Assembly (NCBI RefSeq): GCF_029760955.1 | Contig: NZ_CP121682.1 | Span: forward strand, 4,960,001-5,024,000 | Direction of reading: 5' to 3' | DNA length: 64,000 nucleotides | Source of the DNA: Streptomyces cathayae | GTDB taxonomy: Bacteria > Actinomycetota > Actinomycetes > Streptomycetales > Streptomycetaceae | Shown: one piece after another, positions 17,686 to 26,955 of the stretch | How positions within the stretch are numbered: the first letter of the stretch is position 1 | How the letters are laid out: each line of letters opens with the position of its first letter | Position numbers and translations under genes: made by a program | Notes under the pieces: generated by a model | What the model saw: only the letters and a program-made list of their open reading frames with translations | Database searches by the model: none | What the model was told of the DNA's origin: nothing

Positions 17686-19842
17686 ATGCCCACCTCCGTG
17701 TCGTTACGCAGGCGCAGAACCCTCTCCGCAGTCCTACTGGCCAGTTCACTCCTCGTCGGCGGTCTGCTGACCGCGCCGGCCGCGGCGGGACTCCCCGCCG
17801 CCGCGGCGGCGACCACGGCCGTCCGCGTCAATCAGGTCGGTTATCTGCCGGACGGCCCCAAGCGCGCCACCGTCGTCACCACGTCGTCGCAGGCGCTCAC
17901 CTGGCGGTTGCGCACCGCGTCCGGCACGCTGGTCGCCTCCGGTTCGACCGTCCCGCACGGCGCGGACCAGGCCTCCGGGCAGTCCGTCCAGGTGGCCGAC
18001 TTCTCCTCGCACCGGGAAACGGGGTCGGGGTACGTCCTGACGGTGGACGGCAGCAACAGCGACCCGTTCGACATCCGCGCCGACCTCTACGACGGCCTGC
18101 GCTCGGACGCGATGGCGTTCTTCTACCACCAGCGCAGCGGCATCGCCATCGAATCCTCCCTGGTGGGCTCCGCCTACGCGCGCCCGGCCGGGCACCTCGG
18201 CGTGGCGCCGAACAAGGGCGACACCTCCGTCCCCTGCCAGTCCGGGGTCTGCGACTACACCCGGGACGTCAGGGGCGGCTGGTACGACGCGGGCGACCAT
18301 GGCAAGTACGTGGTCAACGGAGGCATCTCCACCTGGCTCGTCGTCAGTTCCTTCGAGCGGGCCAGGCGTGCGGGCACCGACGCGGCGCTGGGCGACTCGA
18401 CCCTGCGCGTCCCCGAGCGCGGCAACGGCGTGCCGGACGTCCTGGACGAGGCGCGCTGGGAGCTGGACTTCCTGATGCGGATGCAGGTGCCCGACGGCAA
18501 GCCGTACGCGGGCATGGCGTTCCACAAGGTGCACGACGCGGTCTGGACCGGAATACCGACCCGCCCCGAGCAGGACGACCAGGTCCGTGAGCTGCACCGC
18601 CCGTCCACGGCGGCGACCCTGAACCTCGCGGCGAGCGCCGCGCAGTGCGCCCGCGTCTACCGGCCGTACGACGCCGCGTTCGCCGACCGCTGCCTGGCGG
18701 CCGCCCGCAAGGCATGGACGGCGGCGCGGGCGAATCCGGCCCTCTACGCGCCGGATTCGGACAGCACGGGTGGCGGGGCCTACGGCGACACCCAGGTGAG
18801 CGACGAGTTCTACTGGGCGGCCGCCGAGTTGTACGCGACGACCGGCGAGAGCGCCTACCGGGACGCGGTCACCTCCTCGACCTGGCACACTTCCACCGGC
18901 GCCTTCACCCGGTACGGCTTCGGCTGGGCGGACACGGCCGCGCTCGGCCGGCTCACCCTGGCCACCGTGCCCAACGGGCTGCCCGCCGCCGACCTGACCC
19001 GCATCCGCTCCTCGGTGACCTCGGCCGCCGACAGCCACCTGTCCACGATGGCCGGACAGGGTTACGGGATGCCCATCCCCACGGACGGGTACTTCTGGGG
19101 CTCCAACAGCGAACTCGCCAACAACGCGATCGTCATGGCCGTCGCCGGTGAGCTGACCGGTGCCGGGCGCTACCGCGCCGGGGTGCTCGAGGCGATGGAC
19201 TACCTGCTCGGCCGCAACGCCCTCGGGCAGTCCTACGTCACCGGCTACGGCGAGACGTCCTCGCGCAACCAGCATCACCGCTTCTGGGCGCACCAGGCGG
19301 ACGCCTCGCTGCCCAACCCGCCGGCGGGTTCGCTCGCGGGCGGCCCGAACAGCGCCCTGCAGGACCCGGTGGCGGAGGAAAGGCTGGCCGGCTGCGCGCC
19401 CGCCGCGTGCTACGTCGATGACATCGGCTCGTACTCCACCAACGAGGTGGCGGTCAACTGGAACGCCCCGCTGGCCTGGCTCGCCGCCTACGTCGCCGAG
19501 CGGACGTCCACCGGCGAGGAACCCACCGCGGCCTGCGCGGTGACGTACACGGTGGACAACGCCTGGAGCGACGGGTTCACCGCGACGGTGACCGTCAAGA
19601 ACACCGGCTCGGCCGCCGTGGACGGGTGGCAGCTGGGGTGGAGCTACGCGGGCGGCCAGCGCGTCACCAGCACCTGGAACGCGACCGTCACCCAGAGCGG
19701 CACCGCCGTCGTCGCCCGCAACGCGGACTGGAACCGGGTGATCGCGGCCGGGGGGACGGCGAGTTTCGGCGTCCAGGGGTCGCTCAGCGGAAGCAATCCC
19801 TCCCCCACGGCCTTCACCCTCAACGGAAGCGCCTGCGCCTGA
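17686..19842 (+). CDS. Secreted GH9 endoglucanase with CBM2
   Basis: 718 residues from ATG 17686 (AGGAG upstream). Order: signal peptide with RRRR and a long Ala-rich hydrophobic core (about 1-42); an immunoglobulin-like CelD_N domain ([19 protein letters not shown]); the GH9 catalytic barrel with [13 protein letters not shown] (catalytic Asp pair), the HHRFWAHQ histidine region and the proton donor in [12 protein letters not shown]; then a short linker and a C-terminal CBM2 ([20 protein letters not shown] ... NGSACA). It should cleave amorphous cellulose outside the cell. Controlled by the CebR box just upstream. Ends in a strong terminator. Confidence 0.95.
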   Translation: MPTSVSLRRRRTLSAVLLASSLLVGGLLTAPAAAGLPAAAAATTAVRVNQVGYLPDGPKRATVVTTSSQALTWRLRTASGTLVASGSTVPHGADQASGQSVQVADFSSHRETGSGYVLTVDGSNSDPFDIRADLYDGLRSDAMAFFYHQRSGIAIESSLVGSAYARPAGHLGVAPNKGDTSVPCQSGVCDYTRDVRGGWYDAGDHGKYVVNGGISTWLVVSSFERARRAGTDAALGDSTLRVPERGNGVPDVLDEARWELDFLMRMQVPDGKPYAGMAFHKVHDAVWTGIPTRPEQDDQVRELHRPSTAATLNLAASAAQCARVYRPYDAAFADRCLAAARKAWTAARANPALYAPDSDSTGGGAYGDTQVSDEFYWAAAELYATTGESAYRDAVTSSTWHTSTGAFTRYGFGWADTAALGRLTLATVPNGLPAADLTRIRSSVTSAADSHLSTMAGQGYGMPIPTDGYFWGSNSELANNAIVMAVAGELTGAGRYRAGVLEAMDYLLGRNALGQSYVTGYGETSSRNQHHRFWAHQADASLPNPPAGSLAGGPNSALQDPVAEERLAGCAPAACYVDDIGSYSTNEVAVNWNAPLAWLAAYVAERTSTGEEPTAACAVTYTVDNAWSDGFTATVTVKNTGSAAVDGWQLGWSYAGGQRVTSTWNATVTQSGTAVVARNADWNRVIAAGGTASFGVQGSLSGSNPSPTAFTLNGSACA

Positions 19843-19904
19843 CCCTCGGCGCGAACGGACAGGGGGACGACGGCCGAACGGACGGACGCCGCCCGGACCA
19901 CCGG

Positions 19905-19942
19905 ACCACCGGCCCGCCGCGCGTGCGCGGCGGGCCGGTGGT
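19905..19942 (+). terminator. Terminator after GH9 gene
   Basis: Perfect 18-bp inverted repeat (19905-19922 with 19925-19942) around a 2-base spacer, 62 bases after the stop codon. Strong GC stem without a T-run, as is common in Streptomyces. Confidence 0.85.
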
Positions 19943-20156
19943 CCCCGCGACCGGAGCCGGGGACGACGCTCAACTGCCCCGGTGGTCAGCCAAGTCGACG
20001 AACGGGCAAAGGGTCGGCCGAGAAGCCCGTGAATGGTGTCCAAGCGGTTCACAAGAGAGATGGGGACTCATGAGTCTTTGCCGCCACGTTTGACATGTAC
20101 TCTGCGACTCCGCATGCCCCCCACCTGCTGCACGCACCCCCAGGAGATGCTCCCCC

Positions 20157-21494
20157 ATGCGAAGACTCCTCGCCTGTCTGGCGGCCGCCGCCACCCTCGG
20201 CGGGCTCACCGCCGCCGCACCCTCCGCGTCGGCCGCCGACTCGGGCACGTTCAGCGTGCTCAGCTACAACGTCGCCGGCCTGCCCGGGAGTCTCTCCAGC
20301 GCCCCGACGCCCCGTGGGTCCAGCACCCCGGAGATCGGCCGTCGGATCGCGCCGTACGACATCGTCCATGTGCAGGAGGACTTCAACTACCACGCCCACC
20401 TCTACGCGGCCGACACCGCGCACGCCCACCGCACCCCGACCAGCGGCGGTGCCGGTATCGGCAGCGGACTCAACACCCTGTCGAAGGTCTCCTACGACGT
20501 GGACGACTTCGAGCGGGTGCGCTGGAACTCCTGCCAGTTCGACTCGGGTGACTGCCTGACCCCCAAGGGCTTCACCTTCATGCGCGAGCGGCTCGCCGAG
20601 GGCGTCTACGTCGACTTCTACAACGTCCACACCAACGCCGGGACCAGCGACGGCGACCTCGCCTCCCGCGCGGACAACCTCAACCAGCTCACCGCCTTCA
20701 TCAAGAGCCACTCCGCCGGCAACGCGGTCGTCGTCATGGGCGACACGAACACCCGCTACACCCGCTCCGGCGACACCATCGCCGAGTTCGCCTCCGCCAA
20801 CGGCCTCACCGACGCGTGGGTCGAGCTGATCCGCGGCGGCACCCCTCCCGCCAAGGGCAGCGCCGCGCTCGTCTGCGACCAGAAGCAGCCCACCGTGCCC
20901 AACACGTGCGAGGTCGTCGACAAGATCCTCTACCGCGGCAGCAAGCTCGTGTCACTGAACGCCACCTCCTACGACAACGAGCACGCCGAGTTCCTCACCA
21001 GCGACGGGCTCATGCTCTCCGACCACGCCCCGATCGCGGTCGGGTTCTCCTGGTCGCGCACCGCCGGCTTCCGGCTCAGCGACCAGTTCGGCGGCCCGCA
21101 CGGCACCTACTTCAACGACATCGACAGCGTCCCCGCGTCGGCCCGCGCCACCACCATCGCCCTGCGCGCCGGCTCCCGCGTCGACCGGATGAGCATCACC
21201 CTGGGCAACGGCACCACGCTCGCCCACGGCGGCTCCGGCGGCACCGCCTCCTCGCTGACGCTGGGCAGCACCGAGTACGTGACCACCGCGTACCTGTGCC
21301 AGGCCAAGAAGGACGGCCACACCCGGATCTTCCACGCCAAGTTCACGACGAACCTCGGCCGCACCCTGGCCGGCGGTTCGCCCACGTCCGACTGTGTCAC
21401 CCGCACGGCGCCCTCCGGCTGGCGGATCGCCGGATTCCACGGCCGCTCCGGCGACGAGGTCGACAAGATCGGCTTCATCTACACCCAGCACTGA
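20157..21494 (+). CDS. Secreted EEP-fold phosphodiesterase with lectin-like tail
   Basis: 445 residues, start ATG 20157 with AGGAG. Sec signal peptide (MRRLLACLAAAATLGG ... ASA). Residues about 30-300 form an endonuclease/exonuclease/phosphatase domain: LSYNVAGLPG, HVQEDFNY, NVHTNAG, VMGDTNTRY and the terminal LSDHAPIAVGF. This is the DNase I/sphingomyelinase-like fold. The last 140 residues look like a jacalin-type beta-prism (FGGPHGTYFND, RAGSRVDRMSITLGNGTT, GFHGRSGDEVDKIGFIY). Substrate could be nucleic acid or a phospholipid; the sequence alone does not separate them. Confidence 0.85.
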   Translation: MRRLLACLAAAATLGGLTAAAPSASAADSGTFSVLSYNVAGLPGSLSSAPTPRGSSTPEIGRRIAPYDIVHVQEDFNYHAHLYAADTAHAHRTPTSGGAGIGSGLNTLSKVSYDVDDFERVRWNSCQFDSGDCLTPKGFTFMRERLAEGVYVDFYNVHTNAGTSDGDLASRADNLNQLTAFIKSHSAGNAVVVMGDTNTRYTRSGDTIAEFASANGLTDAWVELIRGGTPPAKGSAALVCDQKQPTVPNTCEVVDKILYRGSKLVSLNATSYDNEHAEFLTSDGLMLSDHAPIAVGFSWSRTAGFRLSDQFGGPHGTYFNDIDSVPASARATTIALRAGSRVDRMSITLGNGTTLAHGGSGGTASSLTLGSTEYVTTAYLCQAKKDGHTRIFHAKFTTNLGRTLAGGSPTSDCVTRTAPSGWRIAGFHGRSGDEVDKIGFIYTQH

Positions 21495-21821
21495 CCCCCG
21501 CGGTCACGGCGGCGTCCCGGCCCGGGGAGCCGGGTGCACCGCGCGCCCGGCTCCGAGCCGCTTCCGGGAGCCGAGGGCCGCGCAGCATCGGCTCGCCGGG
21601 CGACTGCGCAAGCAGGTTTCAGCTGCCACCCGTGCGAGAGCGCCGACGGGAAGCCGCGGGTCTCTGCTGCGCGTGCGGTGACACCAGTCGTCTCCAGGTT
21701 CGCCCTCTGGGGTCGTGACACCAGCACGACTGCACGGTGCCGTCGGACCACGTCGAGCCGGCAGCACCTCATTTCGTCAGGAGTTCGAGCCGAGCAAGCC
21801 AGGTGGGCCGAGTGAGCAGCC
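21495..21821. other. Gene-free spacer
   Basis: 327 bases without a supportable gene between the EEP gene and the peptidase terminator. Its right end (from about 21780) begins a segment that recurs in altered form at about 26660. Confidence 0.4.
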
Positions 21822-21863
21822 GGGTTCCACAGCCGCGGGAGTCGACCCGCGGCTGTGGAACCC
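21822..21863 (-). terminator. Terminator of S28-like peptidase gene
   Basis: Perfect 18-bp inverted repeat (arms 21822-21839 and 21846-21863) with a 6-base loop, 50 bases beyond the peptidase stop on the minus strand. A diverged version of the same hairpin is found at about 26690-26732. Confidence 0.85.
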
Positions 21864-21913
21864 GCGTGTTGCAGGAGATCCTTCCGCTGGGGCCTCCAGT
21901 TCCTTCAGGGCCC

Positions 21914-23272
21914 TCAAGCGCGGCCGGCCCAGCGGGTGAGCATGGCGGTGGCCTCGGTGCGGTCCGCGGTGGGGAGGTCGGCGATGGTGGTGTGGTGGTT
22001 GGCGCCGGGGACCCACAGGACGCGGGAGTCGTGGCGGCCGGGCGGGAAGGGTTCGGCGGTCGAGGGGTCCTGCGTGCCGTTGACGAACAGCAGGCGGGTG
22101 CCGCTGCGGCGGACCCAGCGGTCGATGTCCGGCATCGCGTCCGGGTCGAAGCGCAGGGGGATGTCGCGGGGGACGAAGGAGCGCGGCTCGATGGCGCCCG
22201 GGTGGCGCAGCAGGCCGTCCAGGTGGGCGGTGGGGACGTCGAGATAGCCCATCTCGGTGCCGAGCTGGTACCAGTACGGGATGTACACGCGGGCGATCGC
22301 GTCGGCGTAGAGGGCCAGGCCCGCCGTGTCGTCCAGCCAGGTGTACAGCTGGTCGGCGGTGGCGTCCGGGCCGGGGACGGCGGCGAGGTCCGCCGCGCTG
22401 CCGCCGTTCTGTCAGAACATGAAGGGGACGCGCAGGACGGCGATCTCGAACGCCTTGTCGGCGCTGCCGACGATGCGGAAGGTGTCCCCGGCGGCGGTCG
22501 TCCCGGCCTCGTAGCGGGCGACCAGTTCCGCGCGGTGCAGCAGGAGCCGGCGCTGGGCGGTCCTGATCGCCTCACGGTCGGCGGCCGTGCCCACGGTCTC
22601 CAGGAAGCGGAGGTAGGCGGAGTCGTCGCGGTCGTCGACGTTGTTCGGGGCCGCGTAGGCCACGGTGCCGTCCACGTCGTGGGGGTGGAAGCGGCGGTGG
22701 TACACGCTCGCCATGCCGCCCTTGCTGCCACCGGTGGAGATCCACGCGCCTCGGTAGAGCCGGCGGAAGGTGCGGACGATGCGGTGGTGGTCGTCGGCGG
22801 CCTGGCGGATGGTCAGGTGGGAGTAGTCGTGGGCGCTGGGGCGTGAGGTGCCGAAGTAGCGGTGCTCGACCTGGAGCTGGTTGCCGCCCAGGAGGACGGT
22901 CGGTTCGGTGAGCCGGGAGGTGAGCGAGGCTCCGTACCCGGTGGTGAACAGGACGGTGGGGCGTTCGGCGGACGTGTGGAGCAGGGTGAGGCGCTGCTCG
23001 AACGTGCCGGCCGAGGGGTCGGTGTGGTCGACCGGCTGGCGCAGTCCGAGCACGAAGAAGCGGTGTCCCGGTGCGGTGTCCGGCCGTTCCTCCACGATCC
23101 GTACCCCCGGCAGGGAGCCCAGACGGCGCACGATGTCGTCGTCGGTGGCGGCGGGTGCGGGAGGTGTCCCGGTCAGGGCGTGGGCCGGGGCGGACGCCAT
23201 CGCGGCGAGACCGGCCGCCGAGGCCGCCGAGGCGGTCGAGAGCAGTAGGCGTCGTCTCGTCCAGAGGTGCAT
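21914..23272 (-). pseudogene. Secreted S28/PS-10-type tripeptidyl aminopeptidase, interrupted by in-frame TGA
   Basis: Start ATG 23272 (AAGGA upstream). A Tat-type signal (RRRLLLSTASAASAAGLAAM) precedes a secreted serine peptidase of the PS-10/S28 kind, with nucleophile motif STGGSKGGM and the conserved YFGTSRP and YAAPNNVDDRDDSAY. At 22412-22414 a TGA stops the frame after VPFMF. Translation resumes in the same frame as QNGGSA and continues to a normal C-terminus including NGTQDPS (the Asp) and ANHHTTI (the His) at 21914. Family members have Trp at this place, so this is a TGG to TGA change. The visible protein lacks two catalytic residues and should be inactive unless the stop is read through. 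Confidence 0.85.
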
Positions 23273-23443
23273 CGGGTGTCCTTCTCTTGGCGTCGGGTGC
23301 CTCCAGTACAGCCGTCGGACGCGGTGGAAAGATCCCGTGTGCGGGGGAGCCGTCTCCCCCGTAGAGGGGAGGGGAGGGGAGGTGCGGTGTGCGGCAGGGA
23401 GGGCGGTGGCGCCGGGAAGCCGATGACCCCGCCCCCGGGGGAC

Positions 23444-23741
23444 ACTCGGGTGGGGTGTCGACAGTGAGGCGCCCGGTGTGACCAACCTCGAACCCGTGGG
23501 CTTCGCCTACCCCGACCCCGTGGCCGTCTGCATCGACATCGTCGCCCGCCCGGAACCCAAAACGGTGAAGAACCGGGTGCACCTCGATCTGGCCACCACC
23601 TCGACCGCCCATCAGGCGGAGCTGGTCGAGCGTCTGAAGGGCCTCGGCGCGACGCTCGCCGACGTGGGTCAGGGCGACGTCCCCTGGAGGGTCATGGCCG
23701 ACCCGGAGGGCAACGAGTTCTGCGTCCTCACCCCTCGCTGA
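23444..23741 (+). pseudogene. Truncated, internally deleted second copy of VOC gene
   Basis: From about 23444 the DNA is nearly identical to the VOC gene from 15186. It lacks the first 25 codons and promoter. At the 24-bp repeat within the gene it jumps from the end of VOC domain 1 to the end of domain 2 (a 366-bp, in-frame loss), and it continues into the same 3' flank. The remaining frame (from about 23478, 87 codons) is a single incomplete VOC domain with no evident start signals. Confidence 0.85.
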
Positions 23742-23876
23742 CCCTGAGCAACGGCTCCGGCCGTTCGCGGGTCAGCCGGCCGGGAGCGGCGGCCGGCGCG
23801 TTCGGGGTGGCGGGCGTGTGCCGGCCGGTCCCCGAGTGCCGGTGCACATGGTCGGAGTGCTGGAACGGTCAGTCGC

Positions 23877-24058
23877 GTGAGGTCGAGGAACCGATGCTCG
23901 AGCGCGGTGCGCTCGTCTCCCACGAGACAGTGCGCCGCTGGTGTACGAAGTTCGGGCAGCCCCATGCCGGCGCGCTGCACCGTCGGCGGTCCCGGCCCGG
24001 GGACACGTGGCACCTGGACGAGGTCTTCATCAAGATCAACGGAGAGCTGATCAGCGAC
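23877..24058 (+). mobile_element. IS6-family transposase remnant
   Basis: A plus-strand fragment reads MLERGALVSHETVRRWCTKF, then RRSRPGDTWHLDEVFIKING. This is the HTH-to-first-catalytic-Asp segment of IS6/IS26-type DDE transposases. The similarity ends abruptly at about 24058. Both ends and the later catalytic residues are missing. Confidence 0.75.
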
Positions 24059-24059
24059 A

Positions 24060-24290
24060 GATCCTGTGAGCCGGCCGCGGACAGCGCCGATGCCGGATCG
24101 AGGAGCCGGGAGAGCGCGGCGGCCGGCCGGCGCACCGCCTGGCGGTCGAGTTCGTCCTCCCGCCCGAAGGAGTGCAGCACCTTCGTACGCGAACGTCCCA
24201 CGGCCGGGTCCCAGTCGTTGTGGGCCGGCTGCAGATACCGGACCGTCTGTCCGCCCTTGTTCCGCCGGGACGGGAACTGTTCCACTTCGA
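24060..24290 (-). mobile_element. IS1634-like transposase N-terminal remnant
   Basis: On the minus strand the frame reads RNKGGQTVRYLQPAHNDWDP, then VLHSFGREDELDRQAV and LSRLLDPASALS. This matches the N-terminus of actinobacterial IS1634-type transposases. It abuts the oppositely oriented IS6 remnant and has no catalytic domain. Confidence 0.6.
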
Positions 24291-24581
24291 GAAGAACCGC
24301 ACCGCATGAAACGGTCACGCACAGCCACCGACCGTTGCCGGCGGCAGCTCAGTGACCCGGCCCTTCACTTCACCTGGTCCCTCGGCCGACGCGAGGGCTG
24401 AGCACCACAGGCCCCGCGGCTCGGATCGGCGCGCCGGTATGCGGTGAATGCTGCGTTTTCCCCTGGCTGGCCCCATGGCGTCACACCTTGACCATGTCTG
24501 AAGTGCCAGCTATGAGGGTCTTCGTTACGTTCGTCGCAGGTCGGTCGCCCGGCCGACGTCCGTGCGACAGAGAGAAGTGAC
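24291..24581. other. Gene-free stretch downstream of IS remnants
   Basis: About 290 bases with no gene or repeat recognised. It should include the promoter of the small secreted-protein gene that starts at 24582. Confidence 0.4.
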
Positions 24582-25163
24582 ATGCCCACGCGCACATTTG
24601 CTGTGGCCGCTGCCGGAGTAGGCGCGGCGGTCCTTGCAGCCACCGGTATCACCTACGCCTCGACCTCCGGATCCGCCCCGGCGTCCCCGTCTGTCCACCA
24701 GGCGGCCGCGTCTGCCCAACGGGCGGCCGAACCTGTCCAACGAGCTGCCCCTGCCGCGGCTCCCGCGAACGGCGGCAGCGCAAGCGGAGAGAAGAAGGAC
24801 GAGGGCCGCGACCGCGAGGGCGGCGACCGCGAGGGCGGCGACCGCGAGGGCGGCGGACGCGGCTACGGCCACAAGGAAGAGGGGAAGATCTACTTCAACG
24901 AACGTGTGTACTCCGCCTCCGCTGAGGGCTGCGTCACTGCGGCCAGCGGACTGGGCTCCAGCAGCTTCAATGTTTTCAATGACAGCCGAAGGACTGTCGA
25001 GGTCTTCCGCGGCCTCACCTGTGACAACGGCGCTCCGGTCGCCACCGTGGGTCCCCACGGCGCCACCAACGGCGTTGTGACCCGTACCGTCCACGGGAGC
25101 CTGTTCGGCGACGATGGCGTCGTGGGCAGTTTCCGGGTGCTCGGCGACTACGACGAGTGGTGA
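24582..25163 (+). CDS. Secreted hypothetical protein with DREGG repeats
   Basis: 193 residues, start ATG 24582 with a GAGAGAAG site. Signal peptide (VAAAGVGAAVLAATGITYAS), an Ala/Gln/Arg low-complexity linker, then three DREGG units from a 15-base tandem repeat (24809-24853). A C-terminal domain of about 95 residues carries two Cys (EGCVTAAS, LTCDNG) and the motif SSSFNVFNDSRRTVEVFRG. No family recognised. Present between mobile-element scars, yet the reading frame is intact. Confidence 0.75.
   Translation: MPTRTFAVAAAGVGAAVLAATGITYASTSGSAPASPSVHQAAASAQRAAEPVQRAAPAAAPANGGSASGEKKDEGRDREGGDREGGDREGGGRGYGHKEEGKIYFNERVYSASAEGCVTAASGLGSSSFNVFNDSRRTVEVFRGLTCDNGAPVATVGPHGATNGVVTRTVHGSLFGDDGVVGSFRVLGDYDEW
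24809..24853 (+). repeat. 15-bp tandem repeat x3
   Basis: Three exact copies of CGACCGCGAGGGCGG inside the coding sequence of the secreted protein, encoding its DREGG repeats. Copy number is likely to vary between strains by slippage. Confidence 0.9.
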
Positions 25164-25506
25164 CAGCGCCGCCCGGAGCACAGGGAAGATCCCGGCCCGC
25201 CGTAATCGGGCCACGTTCCCGGCTTCGTGGATCTACGTGGGGCAACGGCGGGCACCTGCGTGGACTTGATCCGCTTTGACCGGCTGCTGATCGCGCTCGA
25301 TGGAGCTCGACTCGCCCATTGAGGTTCTCTCACTGGAGATCACTTCGAGTGGTTGTCGAGGACAAGGGCGGCGCGGGTGATCTCGCCGATGCGGCTGAGG
25401 CTGAGGCTGACGTGCTTCAGCGCGCGCCGGCGTTCCTCGAGCTCGGCGGCGGTGCGGCGGCCACTGCGCCGGTCCCCGGCCCTGCTGACGGCCGGTCACC
25501 TCTCGT
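25164..25506. other. Intergenic stretch with an unidentified coding remnant
   Basis: On the minus strand, about 25475 down to the stop at 25340-25342, the frame reads ELEERRRALKHVSLSLSRIG and ends LVLDNHSK. It is protein-like but has no start and no recognised family; it looks like the C-terminus of a lost gene. The sequence just before 25500 resembles that next to the truncated duplicate at 17100. Confidence 0.4.
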
Positions 25507-25920
25507 TTACGCCTGGATCCATCGCCGCAGTGCCTCGATCGTGTCCTCCGGCGTCGTGTTGAAGCACAGCCGGATCCAGGGCGCCTCCTCGGTGAGGACG
25601 TTGACCAGGCGCTCGAACAGCAGGGTGTTCTCCGGCAGCATCCGTACGCCACCGCCGATCATCGCCAAACCGAAGGTGTGCTTCCGGAGTTGCTCCCGGA
25701 CGGTCTCCGCAGCGCGGTCCGGAGAAGCGTCGATCAGGCACGGAACGGCATCGAAGCCCGCCTCGCGCAACGCCGCGTTCGCCGCCCCGATCCGGGCAGT
25801 GAGTGCCGCCTCGTCGACACCCTCGGGCATCCGGCTGTAGTCGAGCGCACTCGGATGCAGACCGATGGCCAGTACCTTCGTGTCGCCCGGCAGCGGAGTC
25901 GAGGTCGTCGGTCGGCCCAT
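25507..25920 (-). CDS. Hypothetical protein, intact copy of a duplicated gene
   Basis: 137 residues. ATG 25920 is preferred over an upstream in-frame start because AGAGGA precedes it by about nine bases. The protein has a Rossmann-like feel: KVLAIGLHPSALDYS, then VDEAALTARIGAANAALREA and FGLAMIGGGVRMLPENTLLF. Small proteins of this type occur widely in Streptomyces with no assigned function. A 5'-truncated near-copy is at 17127-17333. Confidence 0.7.
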   Translation of the reverse strand: MGRPTTSTPLPGDTKVLAIGLHPSALDYSRMPEGVDEAALTARIGAANAALREAGFDAVPCLIDASPDRAAETVREQLRKHTFGLAMIGGGVRMLPENTLLFERLVNVLTEEAPWIRLCFNTTPEDTIEALRRWIQA

Positions 25921-26194
25921 GGACGGTGTCCTCTCTGCTTGCTTCACGGTGATTTTCCCGGTGTATCACGGGAGGTGGGCAGAGGGGCGGCTCGGTTCGA
26001 GATCGGCAGATGATCTCGGCCAGGTGCCCCGGTACTTCGGCGCCCACGGTCCGCTGGGATGCGGACGGCTTCTGAGCGCAGCTCAGGGCTTCAGACCGGG
26101 GTGCATGACGCACTCGTGGGAACAGAGGGTGCTGACACTCCGGGCTGAGGATGCCCCACCGGGTGGTCGGCGGATTCCGGGGCGCCGTTGCCGG

Positions 26195-26632
26195 TCACGC
26201 GGGAGGGGAGAGCTGTTCGCGTACCCATGCGGGGTCGGGGTTGGTGTGCGGGCGGCCTGCCACGACGACGGTCGGTACGGTCTCGTTGCCGTCGTTGGCT
26301 TCCCGTACCGCCGCCGCTCCGGCCGGATCGCGCCAGATGTCGACCCAGTGCAGTCGACGGGCGCTGCGGCCCAAGCGGATGCGCAGGCGCAGACAGTACG
26401 TGCAGCCCGGGCGCCAGAAGACGATCGGTCGGCCGTCGGCCGCGCTGCGGCGTTGTGCCTCCAGCGCGCTGATCGACCTCGGGAAGATCAGGGGCGAGTT
26501 CAGGCAGGCGAACAGTGCGAACAGCAGCAGGAGTGCTGCGGCTGTGCCGGGGCTCCCCTTGAAAAACAGCCTGGTTGAGAGAACCGAGCCGCAGAGCACC
26601 AGCAGCACCGGCAGGATCCAAGCACGCGTCAT
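26195..26632 (-). CDS. Membrane-anchored glutaredoxin-like protein (mycoredoxin type)
   Basis: 145 residues. The start is placed at ATG 26632 because the longer frame upstream runs through repeat DNA. Two hydrophobic segments (about residues 4-17 and 25-41) precede a glutaredoxin-like domain with the redox motif CTYC (FWRPGCTYCLRLR), the cis-Pro TVPTVVV and a C-terminal helix. Mycoredoxins reduce mycothiol mixed disulfides; membrane anchoring is unusual for that family but common in actinobacterial relatives. Confidence 0.8.
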   Translation of the reverse strand: MTRAWILPVLLVLCGSVLSTRLFFKGSPGTAAALLLLFALFACLNSPLIFPRSISALEAQRRSAADGRPIVFWRPGCTYCLRLRIRLGRSARRLHWVDIWRDPAGAAAVREANDGNETVPTVVVAGRPHTNPDPAWVREQLSPPA

Positions 26633-26659
26633 GAGGACGCAGACTATCGATGAGGGGAC

Positions 26660-26830
26660 GGGCTGTTCGAGCCGGCCGAGTAAGCAGCCGGGCTCCACGG
26701 CCGCGGAACAGCTCCCGTGGCTGTGGAGCCCGTGTGTCGCAAGGTTGCCCGTCAGGCCCTTCGGGAACAGGCGGCCCAGCGGGTGGGCACGGCGGTGGCG
26801 CCGGGAAGCCGATGACCTCGCCCCCGGGGG
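26660..26830. repeat. Deleted relic of the S28 peptidase locus
   Basis: This stretch parallels the peptidase locus at 21780-23448 with the gene body removed. It has the terminator hairpin (about 26690-26732), the last few codons of the gene (near 26771-26795), then directly the segment that lies upstream of the peptidase start (GCCGGGAAGCCGATGACC, matching 23411-23428). The joint is at GGCGGTGGC, a 9-mer present at both ends of the missing part (21944-21952 and 23402-23410). Confidence 0.65.
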
Positions 26831-26848
26831 AAAGGGCGAGGCCATCGG
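26809..26848 (-). terminator. Hairpin downstream of SnoaL-like gene
   Basis: CCGATG and CCTCGCCC pair with GGGCGAGG and CATCGG across a 10-base loop, with one internal mismatch. It lies about 110 bases beyond the SnoaL-like stop on the minus strand. Confidence 0.5.
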
Positions 26849-26955
26849 TGCTCATGGTGGTGGGGGTTCCCTCACGGGGCCCGTCCCGCGGTCGGCGGGG
26901 CGGTGGCCGGATGCGAGACCACCGGATACGGGGCCGCCGGACACGGGACCAGGGG

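Noticed and set aside
17746-20052. 768-codon minus-strand ORF
   Set aside because: Shadow of the GH9 cellulase, whose domains and catalytic residues are on the plus strand.
24809-24853. CRISPR-like repeats
   Set aside because: Direct 15-bp tandem units without spacers inside a coding sequence; no CRISPR array was seen anywhere in the window.
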